A stretch of DNA of 64,000 nucleotides from Candidatus Sulfopaludibacter sp. SbA3 (GTDB lineage Bacteria; Acidobacteriota; Terriglobia; Bryobacterales; Bryobacteraceae). The translations under genes and the position numbers were made by a program. Below, one piece after another: positions 44,070 through 55,610 of this stretch. The DNA is taken from contig CAMDCN010000013.1 of NCBI GenBank assembly GCA_945890485.1, positions 123,809 through 187,808 on the forward strand, written 5' to 3'. The first letter of the stretch is position 1. Each line of letters begins with the position of its first letter. The notes beneath the pieces are model-generated. The model searched no databases, was not told the origin of the DNA, and saw only the letters and a list, made by a program, of their open reading frames with translations.

Positions 44070-44073
<4 letters not shown>
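42733..44073 (+). CDS. Gfo/Idh/MocA-family oxidoreductase with Tat signal
   Basis: A 446-residue protein from the ATG at 42733 (a far longer open frame upstream is fortuitous). It starts with a twin-arginine signal, TTRRYFLGAATAASS, so it is exported folded with its cofactor. The Rossmann motif VGFIGYGLIGAQH (about residues 31-43), VVSTPDHWHALM and the catalytic-lysine motif VYVEKPMT mark the family, which uses NAD(P) on sugars, inositols or related compounds. Its stop shares 4 bp (CTAA) with the convergent gene. Confidence 0.93.
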
Positions 44074-45885
<1,812 letters not shown>

Positions 45886-45918
45886 TTAATTCTAGCGCAC
45901 TATGCTAACCTCGAAAGG

Positions 45919-46398
45919 ATGCAGCTTTGCGATATTTATCTCGGGCTGGGCGAAGCCACGTTCCGGGATCTGCTTAAACAAATCAGCCTGGGAAAGCTTC
46001 GGACCTACCAGCTTTTCGAACGGATTAAGCTTCGCCTCCGCGTAGCGAAATTGAACGGCGAGTCCATGATGAAGAGTGCGCCCCGCCAATGGGCCCGCTT
46101 GCAGGACGAGCGCGATGGCGACTTGGCGATGGACCTCTCACAGGCGATCCTAGTCTCGCACGTCGATTCTCTGATTGTGCCGGTGCTCAATTTTCTGGGC
46201 GTGCCGCACACCGAGGGCTTCTTCGATAAAGACGCCGACATTTCGTCTCATCTCACCGATGGCTGGCAGCAGCGCGTTTGGGATGAGTTCAACGGAAAAC
46301 TGCCGAAGAGCGTTTTGGTGTTCTATCTGAACCACCTGGCGATGGAGATGTCCGAGGGCGCGGAACTGTTCGTACCCGCGGGGCAGGAAGGGCAGTAG
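45919..46398 (+). CDS. Conserved protein of unknown function
   Basis: A 159-residue protein from the ATG at 45919; the frame extends upstream over purA but nothing there looks like start. It is acidic and mostly helical, with no membrane segment (YLGLGEATFRDLLKQISLGK at the start, LVFYLNHLAMEMSEGAEL near the end). I recognise no family. It ends 2 bp before the ankyrin gene and is followed by pheS-pheT, so all four may share a transcript. Confidence 0.75.
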   Translation: MQLCDIYLGLGEATFRDLLKQISLGKLRTYQLFERIKLRLRVAKLNGESMMKSAPRQWARLQDERDGDLAMDLSQAILVSHVDSLIVPVLNFLGVPHTEGFFDKDADISSHLTDGWQQRVWDEFNGKLPKSVLVFYLNHLAMEMSEGAELFVPAGQEGQ

Positions 46399-46400
46399 TC

Positions 46401-47063
46401 ATGTCTCCTGCGCAGGCCCTTCACGCCGCGATCAAATCCGGCGACGAGGCCCGCATTGCGGAACTGCTCGATGCCGACGCGTCGCTAGTGCATGGAGGCG
46501 GCGCGGCGGGGATGCCGCCGTTGATGCTCGCGGCCTACAGCGGGAAGCGCGAAATCGCGGCGATGCTGATCGCCCGCGGCGCGGAGCTCGACCAGTTTGC
46601 CGCGGCGGCGCTGGGTCATGTGGCGGTACTGCGGGAGTTGCTGGGTGGAGCGGAGAAGCCGGTGAACATGCACAGCTCCGACGGCTGGACGGCGCTGCAC
46701 CTGGCTTGTTTCTTTGGCCAGTTCGATTGTGTCGAGGCGCTGCTGGAACTCGGCGCGAGCGTCAAGACGCGGAGTGCCAATACGATGGGCAACACGCCGC
46801 TGCATGCGGCGGCCGCGGGACGGCATCGCGAGATCTGCGCGCTGCTGCTTTCGCACAGCGCGGAAGTGAATGCGGAGCAGGCCGGGCTGTATACGCCGTT
46901 GCATTCGGCGGCGGCGAACGGCGACGACGAGATGGTGCGCCTGCTGCTGGCCCATGAGGCCAACGCGAAAGCGAAATCTGAAAAAGGTGAAACTGCGCTG
47001 GATATGGCGCGCGCGCGGAACCATGCCGGGGTCGCGGCGCTGCTGGAGCGCTTAGGGCAATGA
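46401..47063 (+). CDS. Ankyrin-repeat protein
   Basis: A 220-residue protein made of about six ankyrin repeats, e.g. MPPLMLAAYSGKREIAAML, DGWTALHLACFFGQFDCVEA, GNTPLHAAAAGRHREICALL, LYTPLHSAAANGDDEMVRLL and GETALDMARARNHAGVAALL. No signal peptide or membrane helix is seen, so it should be cytoplasmic and act in protein binding. The stop overlaps the pheS start as ATGA. Confidence 0.95.
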   Translation: MSPAQALHAAIKSGDEARIAELLDADASLVHGGGAAGMPPLMLAAYSGKREIAAMLIARGAELDQFAAAALGHVAVLRELLGGAEKPVNMHSSDGWTALHLACFFGQFDCVEALLELGASVKTRSANTMGNTPLHAAAAGRHREICALLLSHSAEVNAEQAGLYTPLHSAAANGDDEMVRLLLAHEANAKAKSEKGETALDMARARNHAGVAALLERLGQ

Positions 47064-48082
47064 TCGAAACGCAGCTCTCTGAACTGGCGGCCGCCACCGA
47101 AGCGCGCATCGCCGCGGTCACGACGGCCGATGAACTCGAAGCGATTCGCGTGGAAGTGCTGGGCCGTAAAGGCAAGCTGGCCGAAGTGTCGAAAGACATG
47201 GGTAAGCTGTCGCCGGAGCAGCGCGGCGTGGTGGGCAAGCTGCTGAATGCCGCCAAGCAGACTCTCGAAAATGCGTTGACGGCGCGGAAAACTGGGTTCG
47301 ATGAGGCGGCGCTGGCCGCGCGGCTCGAACGCGAATGGGTGGATCTGACGGCTCCGGCGGCGGGCGCGGGGCTGGGGAGTCTGCATCCGTTGACGCAGAT
47401 TCAGGCCGAGATTGAAGACCTCTTCGTTTCGCTGGGCTTCACGGTGCTGGATGGCCCGGAGGTCGAGACCGAGTTCAACAACTTTGATGCGTTGAATATT
47501 CCGCCGGACCATCCGGCGCGGGATATGCAGGATACGTTCTGGCTATCTAACGGGCATCTGCTGCGGACGCACACCTCGCCGGTGCAGGTGCGCGGCATGA
47601 AGAAGTTGGGACCGCCGCTGCGGATGATTGCGCCGGGGCGCGTGTTCCGGAACGAGGAAGTGGACGCTTCGCACGAGCATACGTTCTATCAGCTCGAGGG
47701 CATGATGGTGGACAAGGACGTTTCGGTCGCCCACCTGATCTATTTCATGAAGACGCTGCTCTCGGCCATCTTCAAACGCGATGTGACGGTGCGGTTGCGG
47801 CCGGGGTATTTCCCGTTCGTCGAACCGGGATTCGAGCTCGATATTCAGTGTCTGATCTGCGGCGGAACCGGGTGCCCGGTGTGCAAGCAGTCGGGCTGGG
47901 TGGAGCTGCTGCCGTGTGGGTTGGTGCATCCAAACGTGCTGCGCTTGGGTGGGATCGACCCCGAAGTGTACAGCGGCTTCGCGTTTGGCCTGGGGATGAC
48001 GCGCCTGGTGATGATGCGATACGCCATTGACGATATCCGGCAACTGCAAGGCGGCGACCTCCGCTTTTTGACCCAATTTTAA
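47060..48082 (+). CDS. pheS: Phenylalanyl-tRNA synthetase alpha subunit
   Basis: A 340-residue class II synthetase subunit. An N-terminal coiled-coil (residues 1-85) is followed by the catalytic core with SLHPLTQIQAEIEDLFVSLG, GPEVETEFNNFDALNIPPDH, RTHTSPVQVRGM (motif 2 region), FHQLEGMMVD-like FYQLEGMMVDKDV and the motif 3 segment GFAFGLGMTRLVMMRYAIDD. It forms an alpha2-beta2 enzyme with PheT, whose gene starts 7 bp downstream. Confidence 0.98.
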   Translation: MIETQLSELAAATEARIAAVTTADELEAIRVEVLGRKGKLAEVSKDMGKLSPEQRGVVGKLLNAAKQTLENALTARKTGFDEAALAARLEREWVDLTAPAAGAGLGSLHPLTQIQAEIEDLFVSLGFTVLDGPEVETEFNNFDALNIPPDHPARDMQDTFWLSNGHLLRTHTSPVQVRGMKKLGPPLRMIAPGRVFRNEEVDASHEHTFYQLEGMMVDKDVSVAHLIYFMKTLLSAIFKRDVTVRLRPGYFPFVEPGFELDIQCLICGGTGCPVCKQSGWVELLPCGLVHPNVLRLGGIDPEVYSGFAFGLGMTRLVMMRYAIDDIRQLQGGDLRFLTQF

Positions 48083-48089
48083 GGAAGCC

Positions 48090-50387
48090 ATGAAGTTCTC
48101 CTACAACTGGCTCGCTGAGCACATTGACGGGTTGACCGTGCCCCCGGCCGAGATCGGCAAGCTGATCACGATGAAGACGGCCGAGTGCGAAGGCGTCGAA
48201 GCGCATGGCGCGCATTTTGATCATGTGGTGATCGCCAAGGTGCTGACGGCGGAGCCGATTCCAGGGACGCATCTTTCGGTGGCGTCCGTCGATACGGGGC
48301 GCTACGGAGTGAAACAGGTCGTTTGCGGCGCGCCGAACTGCCGGGCGGGGATGTTGACGGCGTACGTTCCGCCGGGGCAATTGGGCGTGACCACGGCGAA
48401 GCTGCGCGGCGTGGATAGCGAGGGCATGCTGGCGTCGGCGAAAGAGCTGGGGATTTCGGCCGAGGACGAAGGGATTATTGAATTTGCGGACGGCGAGCCG
48501 GGCGCGGCGATTGCCGGGTGTACGGCGGATACGATCGTCGAGATCGACAACAAGTCGCTGACCCACCGTCCGGACCTGTGGGGACACCACGGCATGGCGC
48601 GGGAAGTGGCCGCGATTGCGGGGCGGCCGTTGAAGCCCCTCGGGGTGGAGCTGCCGGCGGGCGACCCGGCGGTGGAAATTGAGATTCGCGATGCGAAGCT
48701 GTGTCCGCGGTTTTCGGCATTGCGCTTTGAGAATGTGACGGTGCAGGCGTCGCCGTTGTGGCTGCAGCAGCGGCTCGAGTCCGTGGGGCTGAACCCGATC
48801 AACAACATCGTCGACGTGACGAACTACCTGATGGCGGAGTTGGCGCAGCCGATGCACGCCTACGATGCGGCGAAGCTGCAAGGCGGGAAGATTATCGTTC
48901 GTGTGGCTGAGGACGGCGAGCAGTGCCCGGCGTTGAACGGGCAGACGTATACGCTCGACTCGTCGCATCTCGTCATTGCTGATGCGGGCGGGCCGGTGGG
49001 CATCGCGGGCGTCATCGGAGGCGGGCCTTCTGCGATCAGCGAATCGACGACGACGATTCTGCTCGAAGCGGCGAACTTCCATGCGGCCTCGATCCGGAAG
49101 ACCTCGACCAAGCTGAAGCTGCGGACCGATGCCTCGATGCGCTTTGAGAAGTCGCAGGACCCGGTGAATACCGTCCGGGCCCTGGCGCGGGCGAAAGGGC
49201 TGTTGGAACAGGTGTCGCCGGGGATCCGGCTCGTCGGCGGGTTGGCGGATTTGTACTATCCGCTGCCGGAAGTAGCGCCGATTTCGTTTGATCTGACGTG
49301 GATGCGGCGGAAGCTGGGCAAGCCGGATTTGACCGCAGCCGAAGTGACCGGGATTCTGAAGTCGATCGCTTTTGGCGTAACGGAAGTGGATGGCCAGTTC
49401 ACGGTGACCGTGCCGAGTTGGCGCGCGACGAAGGACGTTTCGCTGAAGGACGATCTGGTTGAAGAAGTCGGCCGGATGATCGGCTACGGGAATCTGACGC
49501 CGGTTCCACCGCTGGTGCCGAGCGTCGTACCGCCGCTGCCGCCGGAACGCGCCTATCTACGCGGTCTGCGGCAACTGCTGACAGCCCAGGGCTACACCGA
49601 GGTCTACAACTATTCGTTCGTGAACGAGGTGCAGGCGGCGGAGTTGGGGCTGCCGATCGAAGACCATGTCCGCGTGGTGAACCCGATCGCGCAAGGCCAG
49701 GAGCTGCTTCGGACGAGCCTGTTGCCGAACATCAAACGCAACATCAACGACAACGCGAAGGAGTACGAATCGTTCCGGCTATTCGAGATCGGCAAGGAGA
49801 TTCATGCGCGGGGCCGGGAGTTGCCGGAAGAGATTCCGCACCTGGCGGCCGTGAGTTTTGAGAAGCACCGCGACGGCGTTGCGAACCTGTTTGAACTGAA
49901 GCGACTGGCTGGGACCGTTGTGCCGGGTTGCACGGTGGAGCCGGTCGAGGCGCGTCCGTTTGAACACCCGTTCCGGTCCGCGCAAGTCATTTTACGAAAC
50001 GAAGCCATTGGGCGGCTGTTCGAGTTCCATCCGTCGCTGGTCGAAACAGGGCGGGCAGCCGTGCTCGATCTGGACCTGACGAAGGTGCAGGCCCTGCGGC
50101 CGGCGGCCGGGAAGTACAAGCCGTTGCGCCGGTTCCCGACGAGCGCCTTCGACCTGACCGTGCCGACGGCGGAGCGGGAGTTGGCCGGGACCGTGCTTGG
50201 GTTCATCCGGGAGCATTCGGGTCCGCTGACGCTCGATGTTCGCTATCTGTATGATTACACAGGTGATAAAGGCCGGAGTATGACCTTCCGCATCACGCTG
50301 GGCGCGGCGGACCGGACCTTGACGGGCGACGAAGTTACCGCGATCCGCAGCCAGTTGCTGGCGGCGGTCGCGGCGAAGTATCAGTAA
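48090..50387 (+). CDS. pheT: Phenylalanyl-tRNA synthetase beta subunit
   Basis: A 765-residue subunit with the standard order: N-terminal MKFSYNWLAEHIDGL, an OB-fold tRNA-binding domain (residues about 40-150, VVCGAPNCRAGM), B3/B4 editing domain (SLTHRPDLWGHHGMAREVAA), B5 domain (FDLTWMRRKLGKPDLT), catalytic-like core, and C-terminal FDX-ACB domain (RRFPTSAFDLTVPTAEREL). AAGGAAG precedes the ATG. The stop codon lies directly against the 3' end of the RNase P RNA gene on the other strand. Confidence 0.98.
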   Translation: MKFSYNWLAEHIDGLTVPPAEIGKLITMKTAECEGVEAHGAHFDHVVIAKVLTAEPIPGTHLSVASVDTGRYGVKQVVCGAPNCRAGMLTAYVPPGQLGVTTAKLRGVDSEGMLASAKELGISAEDEGIIEFADGEPGAAIAGCTADTIVEIDNKSLTHRPDLWGHHGMAREVAAIAGRPLKPLGVELPAGDPAVEIEIRDAKLCPRFSALRFENVTVQASPLWLQQRLESVGLNPINNIVDVTNYLMAELAQPMHAYDAAKLQGGKIIVRVAEDGEQCPALNGQTYTLDSSHLVIADAGGPVGIAGVIGGGPSAISESTTTILLEAANFHAASIRKTSTKLKLRTDASMRFEKSQDPVNTVRALARAKGLLEQVSPGIRLVGGLADLYYPLPEVAPISFDLTWMRRKLGKPDLTAAEVTGILKSIAFGVTEVDGQFTVTVPSWRATKDVSLKDDLVEEVGRMIGYGNLTPVPPLVPSVVPPLPPERAYLRGLRQLLTAQGYTEVYNYSFVNEVQAAELGLPIEDHVRVVNPIAQGQELLRTSLLPNIKRNINDNAKEYESFRLFEIGKEIHARGRELPEEIPHLAAVSFEKHRDGVANLFELKRLAGTVVPGCTVEPVEARPFEHPFRSAQVILRNEAIGRLFEFHPSLVETGRAAVLDLDLTKVQALRPAAGKYKPLRRFPTSAFDLTVPTAERELAGTVLGFIREHSGPLTLDVRYLYDYTGDKGRSMTFRITLGAADRTLTGDEVTAIRSQLLAAVAAKYQ

Positions 50388-50775
50388 GCACTGGCTGGAC
50401 TATAAGCCGGTTTCTGTACCTCGCTTGCGCGAGGCGGCAGTCATTCGTCTCGACCTGCTATTGCTAGCAGGCTCTAGCTGCCTACCCGGGGATTGTAACG
50501 GGACGGGCCGCCCCTCTCCCCCTATTTGGCATTGCTCCGCGTGGGGTTTGCCCTGCCATCGACGTTACCGCCGACGCGGTGCGCTCTTACCGCACCTTTT
50601 CACCCTTACCCGGCCAAAAGACCAGGCGGTATATTCTCTGTGGCACTTTCCGTAAAGCCGCCTTCACGCGGCCCCCCCGGCCGTTAGCCGGCACGTCACC
50701 CTGTGGAGACCGGACTTTCCTCCAGGCCCACTTTGCAAGCAAAGCGAACCCAGCGACTGCCCGTCCAACCAGTGC
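50388..50775 (-). ncRNA. rnpB: RNase P RNA, bacterial class A
   Basis: The catalytic RNA of RNase P, which matures tRNA 5' ends. On the minus strand the universally conserved segments are in order: GGCAGTCGCTGGGTTC, GGAGGAAAGTCCGG, then GGTGACGTGCCGGCTAACGG, GGAAAGTGCCACAGAGAATA, ACCGCC, and near the 3' end GAGGTACAGAAACCGGCTTA. The ends GCACTGGTTGGAC (5', to 50775) and GTCCAGCCAGTGC (3', to 50388) pair as helix P1, which sets the borders. Its 3' end touches the pheT stop codon. Protein frames in this stretch are spurious. Confidence 0.97.
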
Positions 50776-50802
50776 AGTCTTCATGATGACACACTGAAAC
50801 GA

Positions 50803-53079
50803 ATGCGGAAGCTTTTGTTTGTACTCCCCCTGTTGTTGCAAGCCCAGGAACCGATCGCGGAAGACCGGGGGGCGGCGGGTTTGCGGCGGGCCCAACTGTC
50901 GGCCAAAACGTCGATACGCGCGATGCACATTGCCGCGCATCCGGACGATGAGGACGGGGCGACCATCACGATGCTCGCGCGGAAGTACGGTGTGAACATG
51001 TCGATGTTGATTCTGAACCGGGGCGAATCCGGCGCCAATCTGGTGACCAACGACTTCTTCGACGCGCTCGGCGCGCTACGGACGGTGGAGGTCCTGAAGT
51101 CAGCCGAGTATTACGGCGCGCGGGTGTTCTTCACGCGGTTCATCGACTATGGGTACTCGAAGAACGTCGGCGAGACGTTCCGGCAGTGGAAGCGGGAGGA
51201 GGTGCTGGCGGATATGGTGCGGATCATCCGGGCGGAGAAGCCGCACATTCTAATTTCGCGCTGGTCGGGGACGCCGCAGGACGGGCACGGGAACCATGAG
51301 GCGTCGGGCATTCTGGCGCAGGAGGCGTTTGCCGCGGCGGCCGACTTGAAGCGTTTTCCGGATGCGGGGCCGGCGTGGCAACCGTTGAAGCTTTACGTCG
51401 GGACGAGGAACCCGTTTGATGGGTACACGATCAAGACCGAGACGGGCGAATACGACCCGGTTCTGGGCCGGAGCTACGCGCAGATTGCGCGGGAGGGGCT
51501 GCGGTTTCAGCGGTCGCAGGCGACGGGCGGAGCCGTGGGGCGGCCGGGACCGCAATCGAGCTACTACCGGCTGGCGCAGTCGACGGTGGGGATGGCGGAG
51601 AAGGAGCAGAGCTTCCTGGAGCGGATTCCGGATGGACCCAATGCGAACCCCTGGCCGGAGCCGGGGCTGACGGTGGAGGCGCGGGTGGATCCGCGGAATC
51701 CGATTTCAGGGCCGTTTGCGGCGTTCCGTCCGGCGGAGACCTTTGCGGTGGCTGTGCCGGGGCAGACGTTCAAAGCGACGGTGAAACTGCACGGTGCGGC
51801 GGCGACGAAAATTGAATTGGTGGCGGGGCCGGGGTATCAGATTGCCGAAAACGAACCCGGGCGATTCACGGTGAAGGTGCCGGAGAATGCCGCCTATACG
51901 AAGGCCTATTGGAGCCGGGCTTCGATTCGGGACCCGAAGTATGAGTTGGCGGGCGACTTTGCGAGTCCGTTGCCGGCGCCGCCGGTGCGGGTACGGGTGC
52001 ATCACGCGAAGGGTGTGATCGAGACGACCTTGAAGACATCGTCGGTGGACGCGACCCAGATTGAGCATTTGCATGATTTGGCGGTGGGGCCGCCCATTAC
52101 GTTGCAGTTTCCGACCGAGGCGGGAATCCTACCGCTGACGAAGCGAACCCATCGGGTGCAGGTGATGGTGGGGACCAATGTGGATGGTCCCGCGGCGGGA
52201 ACCGTGAGGCTGGCGCTGCCGCCAGGCTGGAAGGCGGAGCCGACGGAAGCGCCGTTTTCATTTCAACGGGAAAGGGAACAGGCGAAGGTGACGTTTACGC
52301 TGATGCCGCCGGCGGGGTTGGCGGCGGGCGAGAACGCCGTGCGGGCGGTGGCGCGGTACCAAGGCAACGAGTACGACGCCAGTTTTCAGCCGGTGACCTA
52401 TCCGGGTTTGCGGACCATCTATTTGTCGAAGACGGCGGTGCATCGGGTGCGGGCGATTGATGTGCAGGTGCGGAGCGGATTGCGGATCGGCTACATCATG
52501 GGCTCGGGGGACGATGTGCCGGAGGCGCTGGGGCAGTTGGGCGTTCCGTACGACCTCATCGCGCCGACGGCGGACTTCAGCAAATACACGACGATTCTGC
52601 TGGGGATCCGGGCGTATGCGGTGCGGCCGGACCTACCAGCGAACAATGGACGGCTGCTGGAATTCGCTAAAAACGGCGGTACGGTGATTGTGCAGTACAA
52701 CACGCCGGAGTTCGATAAGAACTATGGGCCGTATCCGTACTCGATGGGCCGCAACCCGGAAGAGGTCAGCGAAGAAGATAGCCCCATGCGGCTGCTGATG
52801 CCGGAAGCGCCGGTGTTCCGCGGGCCCAATCGGATCACGGCCGCGGACTTCGATGGGTGGGTGGAGCAGCGAGGGAGCAAGTTCTTCACGACGTGGGACC
52901 CGCAGTACCGGGCGATGTTGGAGACGCAGGATACGGGGCAGACCCCGCAGCGCGGAATCTGGCTGGAGGCTAGCTACGGGAAGGGCAAATGGGTCTATTG
53001 CGCACTCGCCTGGTACCGGCAGTTGCCCTATGCCGTCCCCGGCGCCACCCGAATCTTTGCTAACCTGATCTCCCAATAG
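50803..53079 (+). CDS. PIG-L family deacetylase with long C-terminal region
   Basis: A 758-residue exported protein (signal peptide MRKLLFVLPLLLQAQ). The N-terminal LmbE/PIG-L domain has the zinc motif HIAAHPDDEDG (about residues 43-53), LNRGESGANLV and the distal GHGNHEASG. Such enzymes deacetylate N-acetyl-sugars. The C-terminal 480 residues are mostly beta structure and end with a ThuA/glutamine-amidotransferase-like segment (TTILLGIRAYAVRPDL, GTVIVQYNTPEF). The start lies only 27 bp from the rnpB 5' end on the opposite strand, so their promoters must interlock. Confidence 0.9.
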   Translation: MRKLLFVLPLLLQAQEPIAEDRGAAGLRRAQLSAKTSIRAMHIAAHPDDEDGATITMLARKYGVNMSMLILNRGESGANLVTNDFFDALGALRTVEVLKSAEYYGARVFFTRFIDYGYSKNVGETFRQWKREEVLADMVRIIRAEKPHILISRWSGTPQDGHGNHEASGILAQEAFAAAADLKRFPDAGPAWQPLKLYVGTRNPFDGYTIKTETGEYDPVLGRSYAQIAREGLRFQRSQATGGAVGRPGPQSSYYRLAQSTVGMAEKEQSFLERIPDGPNANPWPEPGLTVEARVDPRNPISGPFAAFRPAETFAVAVPGQTFKATVKLHGAAATKIELVAGPGYQIAENEPGRFTVKVPENAAYTKAYWSRASIRDPKYELAGDFASPLPAPPVRVRVHHAKGVIETTLKTSSVDATQIEHLHDLAVGPPITLQFPTEAGILPLTKRTHRVQVMVGTNVDGPAAGTVRLALPPGWKAEPTEAPFSFQREREQAKVTFTLMPPAGLAAGENAVRAVARYQGNEYDASFQPVTYPGLRTIYLSKTAVHRVRAIDVQVRSGLRIGYIMGSGDDVPEALGQLGVPYDLIAPTADFSKYTTILLGIRAYAVRPDLPANNGRLLEFAKNGGTVIVQYNTPEFDKNYGPYPYSMGRNPEEVSEEDSPMRLLMPEAPVFRGPNRITAADFDGWVEQRGSKFFTTWDPQYRAMLETQDTGQTPQRGIWLEASYGKGKWVYCALAWYRQLPYAVPGATRIFANLISQ

Positions 53080-53089
53080 TTGCAGCCAT

Positions 53090-53118
53090 TTGACAGTCTT
53101 GCGTTTACCGCGTTAGCG
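53090..53118 (+). promoter_or_regulatory. Possible sigma-70 promoter of the ATP-grasp operon
   Basis: A perfect TTGACA (53090-53095) lies 17 bp before TTAGCG, a weak -10 box. It is in the 81-bp gap before the ATP-grasp gene and oriented toward it. Confidence 0.45.
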
Positions 53119-53160
53119 TAAGAACTTCCTTCTCCGTCGAAGTGCTCGTTTCATATCCCT

Positions 53161-54639
53161 ATGACGATGACTGGCAGTGCCATTGAGCGGCGGAAATTTC
53201 CGGCTCCTTTCGAGAACTACGAACTCGGCGACCCGTTCGACGAGATGTTCCACGCATCGGGAGCCCCGCGACAGCACTATCAGGAGATCTACGACTTCCT
53301 GCTCGATCTGCCGGCTGATGAGCTAAAGCTCCATAAACAAGCGGCCGACCAGACGTTTCTGCACCAGGGCATCACGTTCACGGTCTACGGCCGGGACGAG
53401 GGCACCGAGCGGATTATTCCGCACGACCTGCTGCCGCGCATCATCACGGCGCAGGAGTGGGGGAAGGTGGAGTCGGGGCTCGAACAGCGGATTCATGCGC
53501 TGAACTTGTTTCTGAAAGACATCTACCACGAGGGCAAGATCCTTTCCGACGGCGTGGTGCCGCGGGATATCATCTATAGCTGCAAGCATTTCCGTCGCGA
53601 AATGCGCGGCGTGCATGTGCCGAAGGGAAACTATCTGACGGTGGTGGGAACGGACCTGATCCGCCGGCCCGACGGTGAGTTCGTCGTTCTCGAAGACAAT
53701 CTGCGCGTACCTTCCGGCGTCAGCTACATGCTGACTTCGCGGCAGGTGTTGAAACGCATTTTCCCGAAGTTGTACCAGGCCTGCGGGGTGCGGCCGATCG
53801 ACCATTACGGCCAAGCGTTGCTGGCCACTCTGCGGAACCTGAGTCCGGAGGGACGACCGGAGCCGACCGTCGTGCTTCTCAGCCCCGGCGTCTACAACAG
53901 CGCCTACTTTGAACACTCGTTCCTCGCCCGGCAGATGGGTATCCAGCTTGTCGAAGGCCGGGACCTGGTGGTTCACGACAACATCGTCTACATGCGGACG
54001 ACGTCCGGCCTGCGCCGAGTGGATGTGATCTACCGGCGTATCGACGACGATTTTATTGATCCGCTCTCGTTCCGGCGAGATTCCATCCTCGGCGTGCCCG
54101 GTTTATTCAACGCCTACCGGACGGGTAACGTGACGCTGGCTAACGCGATTGGAACGGGCGTGGCCGACGATAAGGCGCTGTACGCGTACGTGCCAAAGAT
54201 CATCAAATATTACTTGGGACAGGACGCCATTCTCGAGAACGTCGAGACATTCCTGGCGTCCGAGCCAACCGAGCAGAAGCACATCCTGGCGAACCTCGAT
54301 AAGTTTGTCGTGAAGGCGGTGGGCGAATCGGGCGGTTACGGGATGCTGATTGGGCCTCACTCGACCAAGGAGCAGCAGGAGGAGTTCGGCAAAAAGATCA
54401 TCGAAGACCCGCGGAACTACATTGCGCAGCCGACGATTAGTCTTTCGACGGCGCCGTGCTTTGTGGAAGGCGGCAATATCGAGCCGCGCCACATCGACTT
54501 GCGGCCGTACATCTTGTACCAAGGCGAAAAGTCGGTGATTGTTCCCGGCGGGTTGACCCGCGTGGCCTTGCGGAAGGGTTCGCTGGTGGTGAACTCGTCA
54601 CAGGGCGGCGGCAGCAAAGATACCTGGGTGCTGAACTAA
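53161..54639 (+). CDS. Circularly permuted type 2 ATP-grasp protein
   Basis: A 492-residue protein of the CP_ATPgrasp_2 family. Recognisable parts are [71 protein letters not shown] and, near the C-terminus, [18 protein letters not shown] with [20 protein letters not shown]. Comparative genomics assigns this family to amide-bond (peptide-ligase) chemistry, with alpha-E and transglutaminase genes next to it as here. The product is not known. Its stop and the alpha-E start overlap as TAATG. Confidence 0.95.
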   Translation: MTMTGSAIERRKFPAPFENYELGDPFDEMFHASGAPRQHYQEIYDFLLDLPADELKLHKQAADQTFLHQGITFTVYGRDEGTERIIPHDLLPRIITAQEWGKVESGLEQRIHALNLFLKDIYHEGKILSDGVVPRDIIYSCKHFRREMRGVHVPKGNYLTVVGTDLIRRPDGEFVVLEDNLRVPSGVSYMLTSRQVLKRIFPKLYQACGVRPIDHYGQALLATLRNLSPEGRPEPTVVLLSPGVYNSAYFEHSFLARQMGIQLVEGRDLVVHDNIVYMRTTSGLRRVDVIYRRIDDDFIDPLSFRRDSILGVPGLFNAYRTGNVTLANAIGTGVADDKALYAYVPKIIKYYLGQDAILENVETFLASEPTEQKHILANLDKFVVKAVGESGGYGMLIGPHSTKEQQEEFGKKIIEDPRNYIAQPTISLSTAPCFVEGGNIEPRHIDLRPYILYQGEKSVIVPGGLTRVALRKGSLVVNSSQGGGSKDTWVLN

Positions 54640-55598
54640 TGCACATGCTTTCGCGCGTTTGCGACTCTCTTTACTGGATGTCGCGCTATCTTGAGCGGGC
54701 CGAGCATACCGCCCGTGTCTTAGAAGTCCATTTGGGCCTGCAATTGGAGTCGTTTTCAACGGCCAGCCAGGCGCACTGGCAACGGATGATCACGTCCCTG
54801 GGACTGGAGCCACCGGAGGACTTGAGCGATAGCGACCTGGTGCAATGGGTTTGTTTCGACCCGTCAAACCGGCTGTCGATTGTGTCCTGCATCTCCTTTG
54901 CGCGCGACAACGCCCGGCAGGTGCGGGAGCATACCAGTTCGGAGATGTGGGAGCAGATCAACATGCTCTTCCACCATGTGCGGTCAAACGCTCTGCAAGA
55001 GGATTGGGAGACCGAGCCGGTGGACTTTCTGCGCAGCGTGCGCGACGGCGCCCACCTGTTCCAGGGCATCACGGACTCCACCATGAACCATGGCCAGGGC
55101 TGGCAGTTTATTCAGTTGGGCCGGTACATTGAACGGGCCAGTGCGACGTCGCTGTTGCTGGATGAACACTTCAAGCATTTTCAGCCGGAGGGCGCGGGCA
55201 CGATTGACTTTCAGGAGCACTCGGAATGGATCGGCTTGTTGAAATCGCTGACTGCTTTTGAAGCCTATTGCAAGGTGTATACCGCCGACCTGAAGCCGGA
55301 GCGGGTAGCCGAATTCCTGCTCCTCAGTGAAGAGTTCCCGCATTCCATCCGTTTCGCGGTGGACCAGATCGATACCGTGATGAACGCCCTGCCGGAGTCG
55401 ATTCGAACGGGCGGCAACCGTCCGGCGCGGCTGGCTGGGAAGTTGCGGGCGACGCTGAGCTACACGCAAATGGACGAGATCCCCGCCGGCGGGATGCACG
55501 ACTTTCTCGAGAACGTCCAGGGCCAATGTACCCAGATTCACAACGCGGTTCACCAGGTGTACATCGAGTACCCGATTGAAGCCGCTCTTGAAGCCTAG
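54639..55598 (+). CDS. Alpha-E domain protein
   Basis: A 319-residue all-helical protein from the ATG at 54639; an earlier in-frame start at 54456 lies inside the upstream gene and is rejected. It begins with the family hallmark MLSRVCDSLYWMSRYLERAEH and contains FQGITDSTMNHGQGWQFIQLG, GRYIERASATSLLLDE and FPHSIRFAVDQID. Alpha-E proteins (DUF403) always partner ATP-grasp amidoligases and transglutaminases; no enzymatic role is established. Coupled to the ATP-grasp gene by a one-base overlap. Confidence 0.95.
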   Translation: MHMLSRVCDSLYWMSRYLERAEHTARVLEVHLGLQLESFSTASQAHWQRMITSLGLEPPEDLSDSDLVQWVCFDPSNRLSIVSCISFARDNARQVREHTSSEMWEQINMLFHHVRSNALQEDWETEPVDFLRSVRDGAHLFQGITDSTMNHGQGWQFIQLGRYIERASATSLLLDEHFKHFQPEGAGTIDFQEHSEWIGLLKSLTAFEAYCKVYTADLKPERVAEFLLLSEEFPHSIRFAVDQIDTVMNALPESIRTGGNRPARLAGKLRATLSYTQMDEIPAGGMHDFLENVQGQCTQIHNAVHQVYIEYPIEAALEA

Positions 55599-55610
55599 AA
55601 ATCTCCTCTA

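Noticed and set aside
50425..50940. Short ORFs on both strands between pheT and the PIG-L gene
   Set aside because: They overlap RNase P RNA, whose conserved segments are unmistakable.
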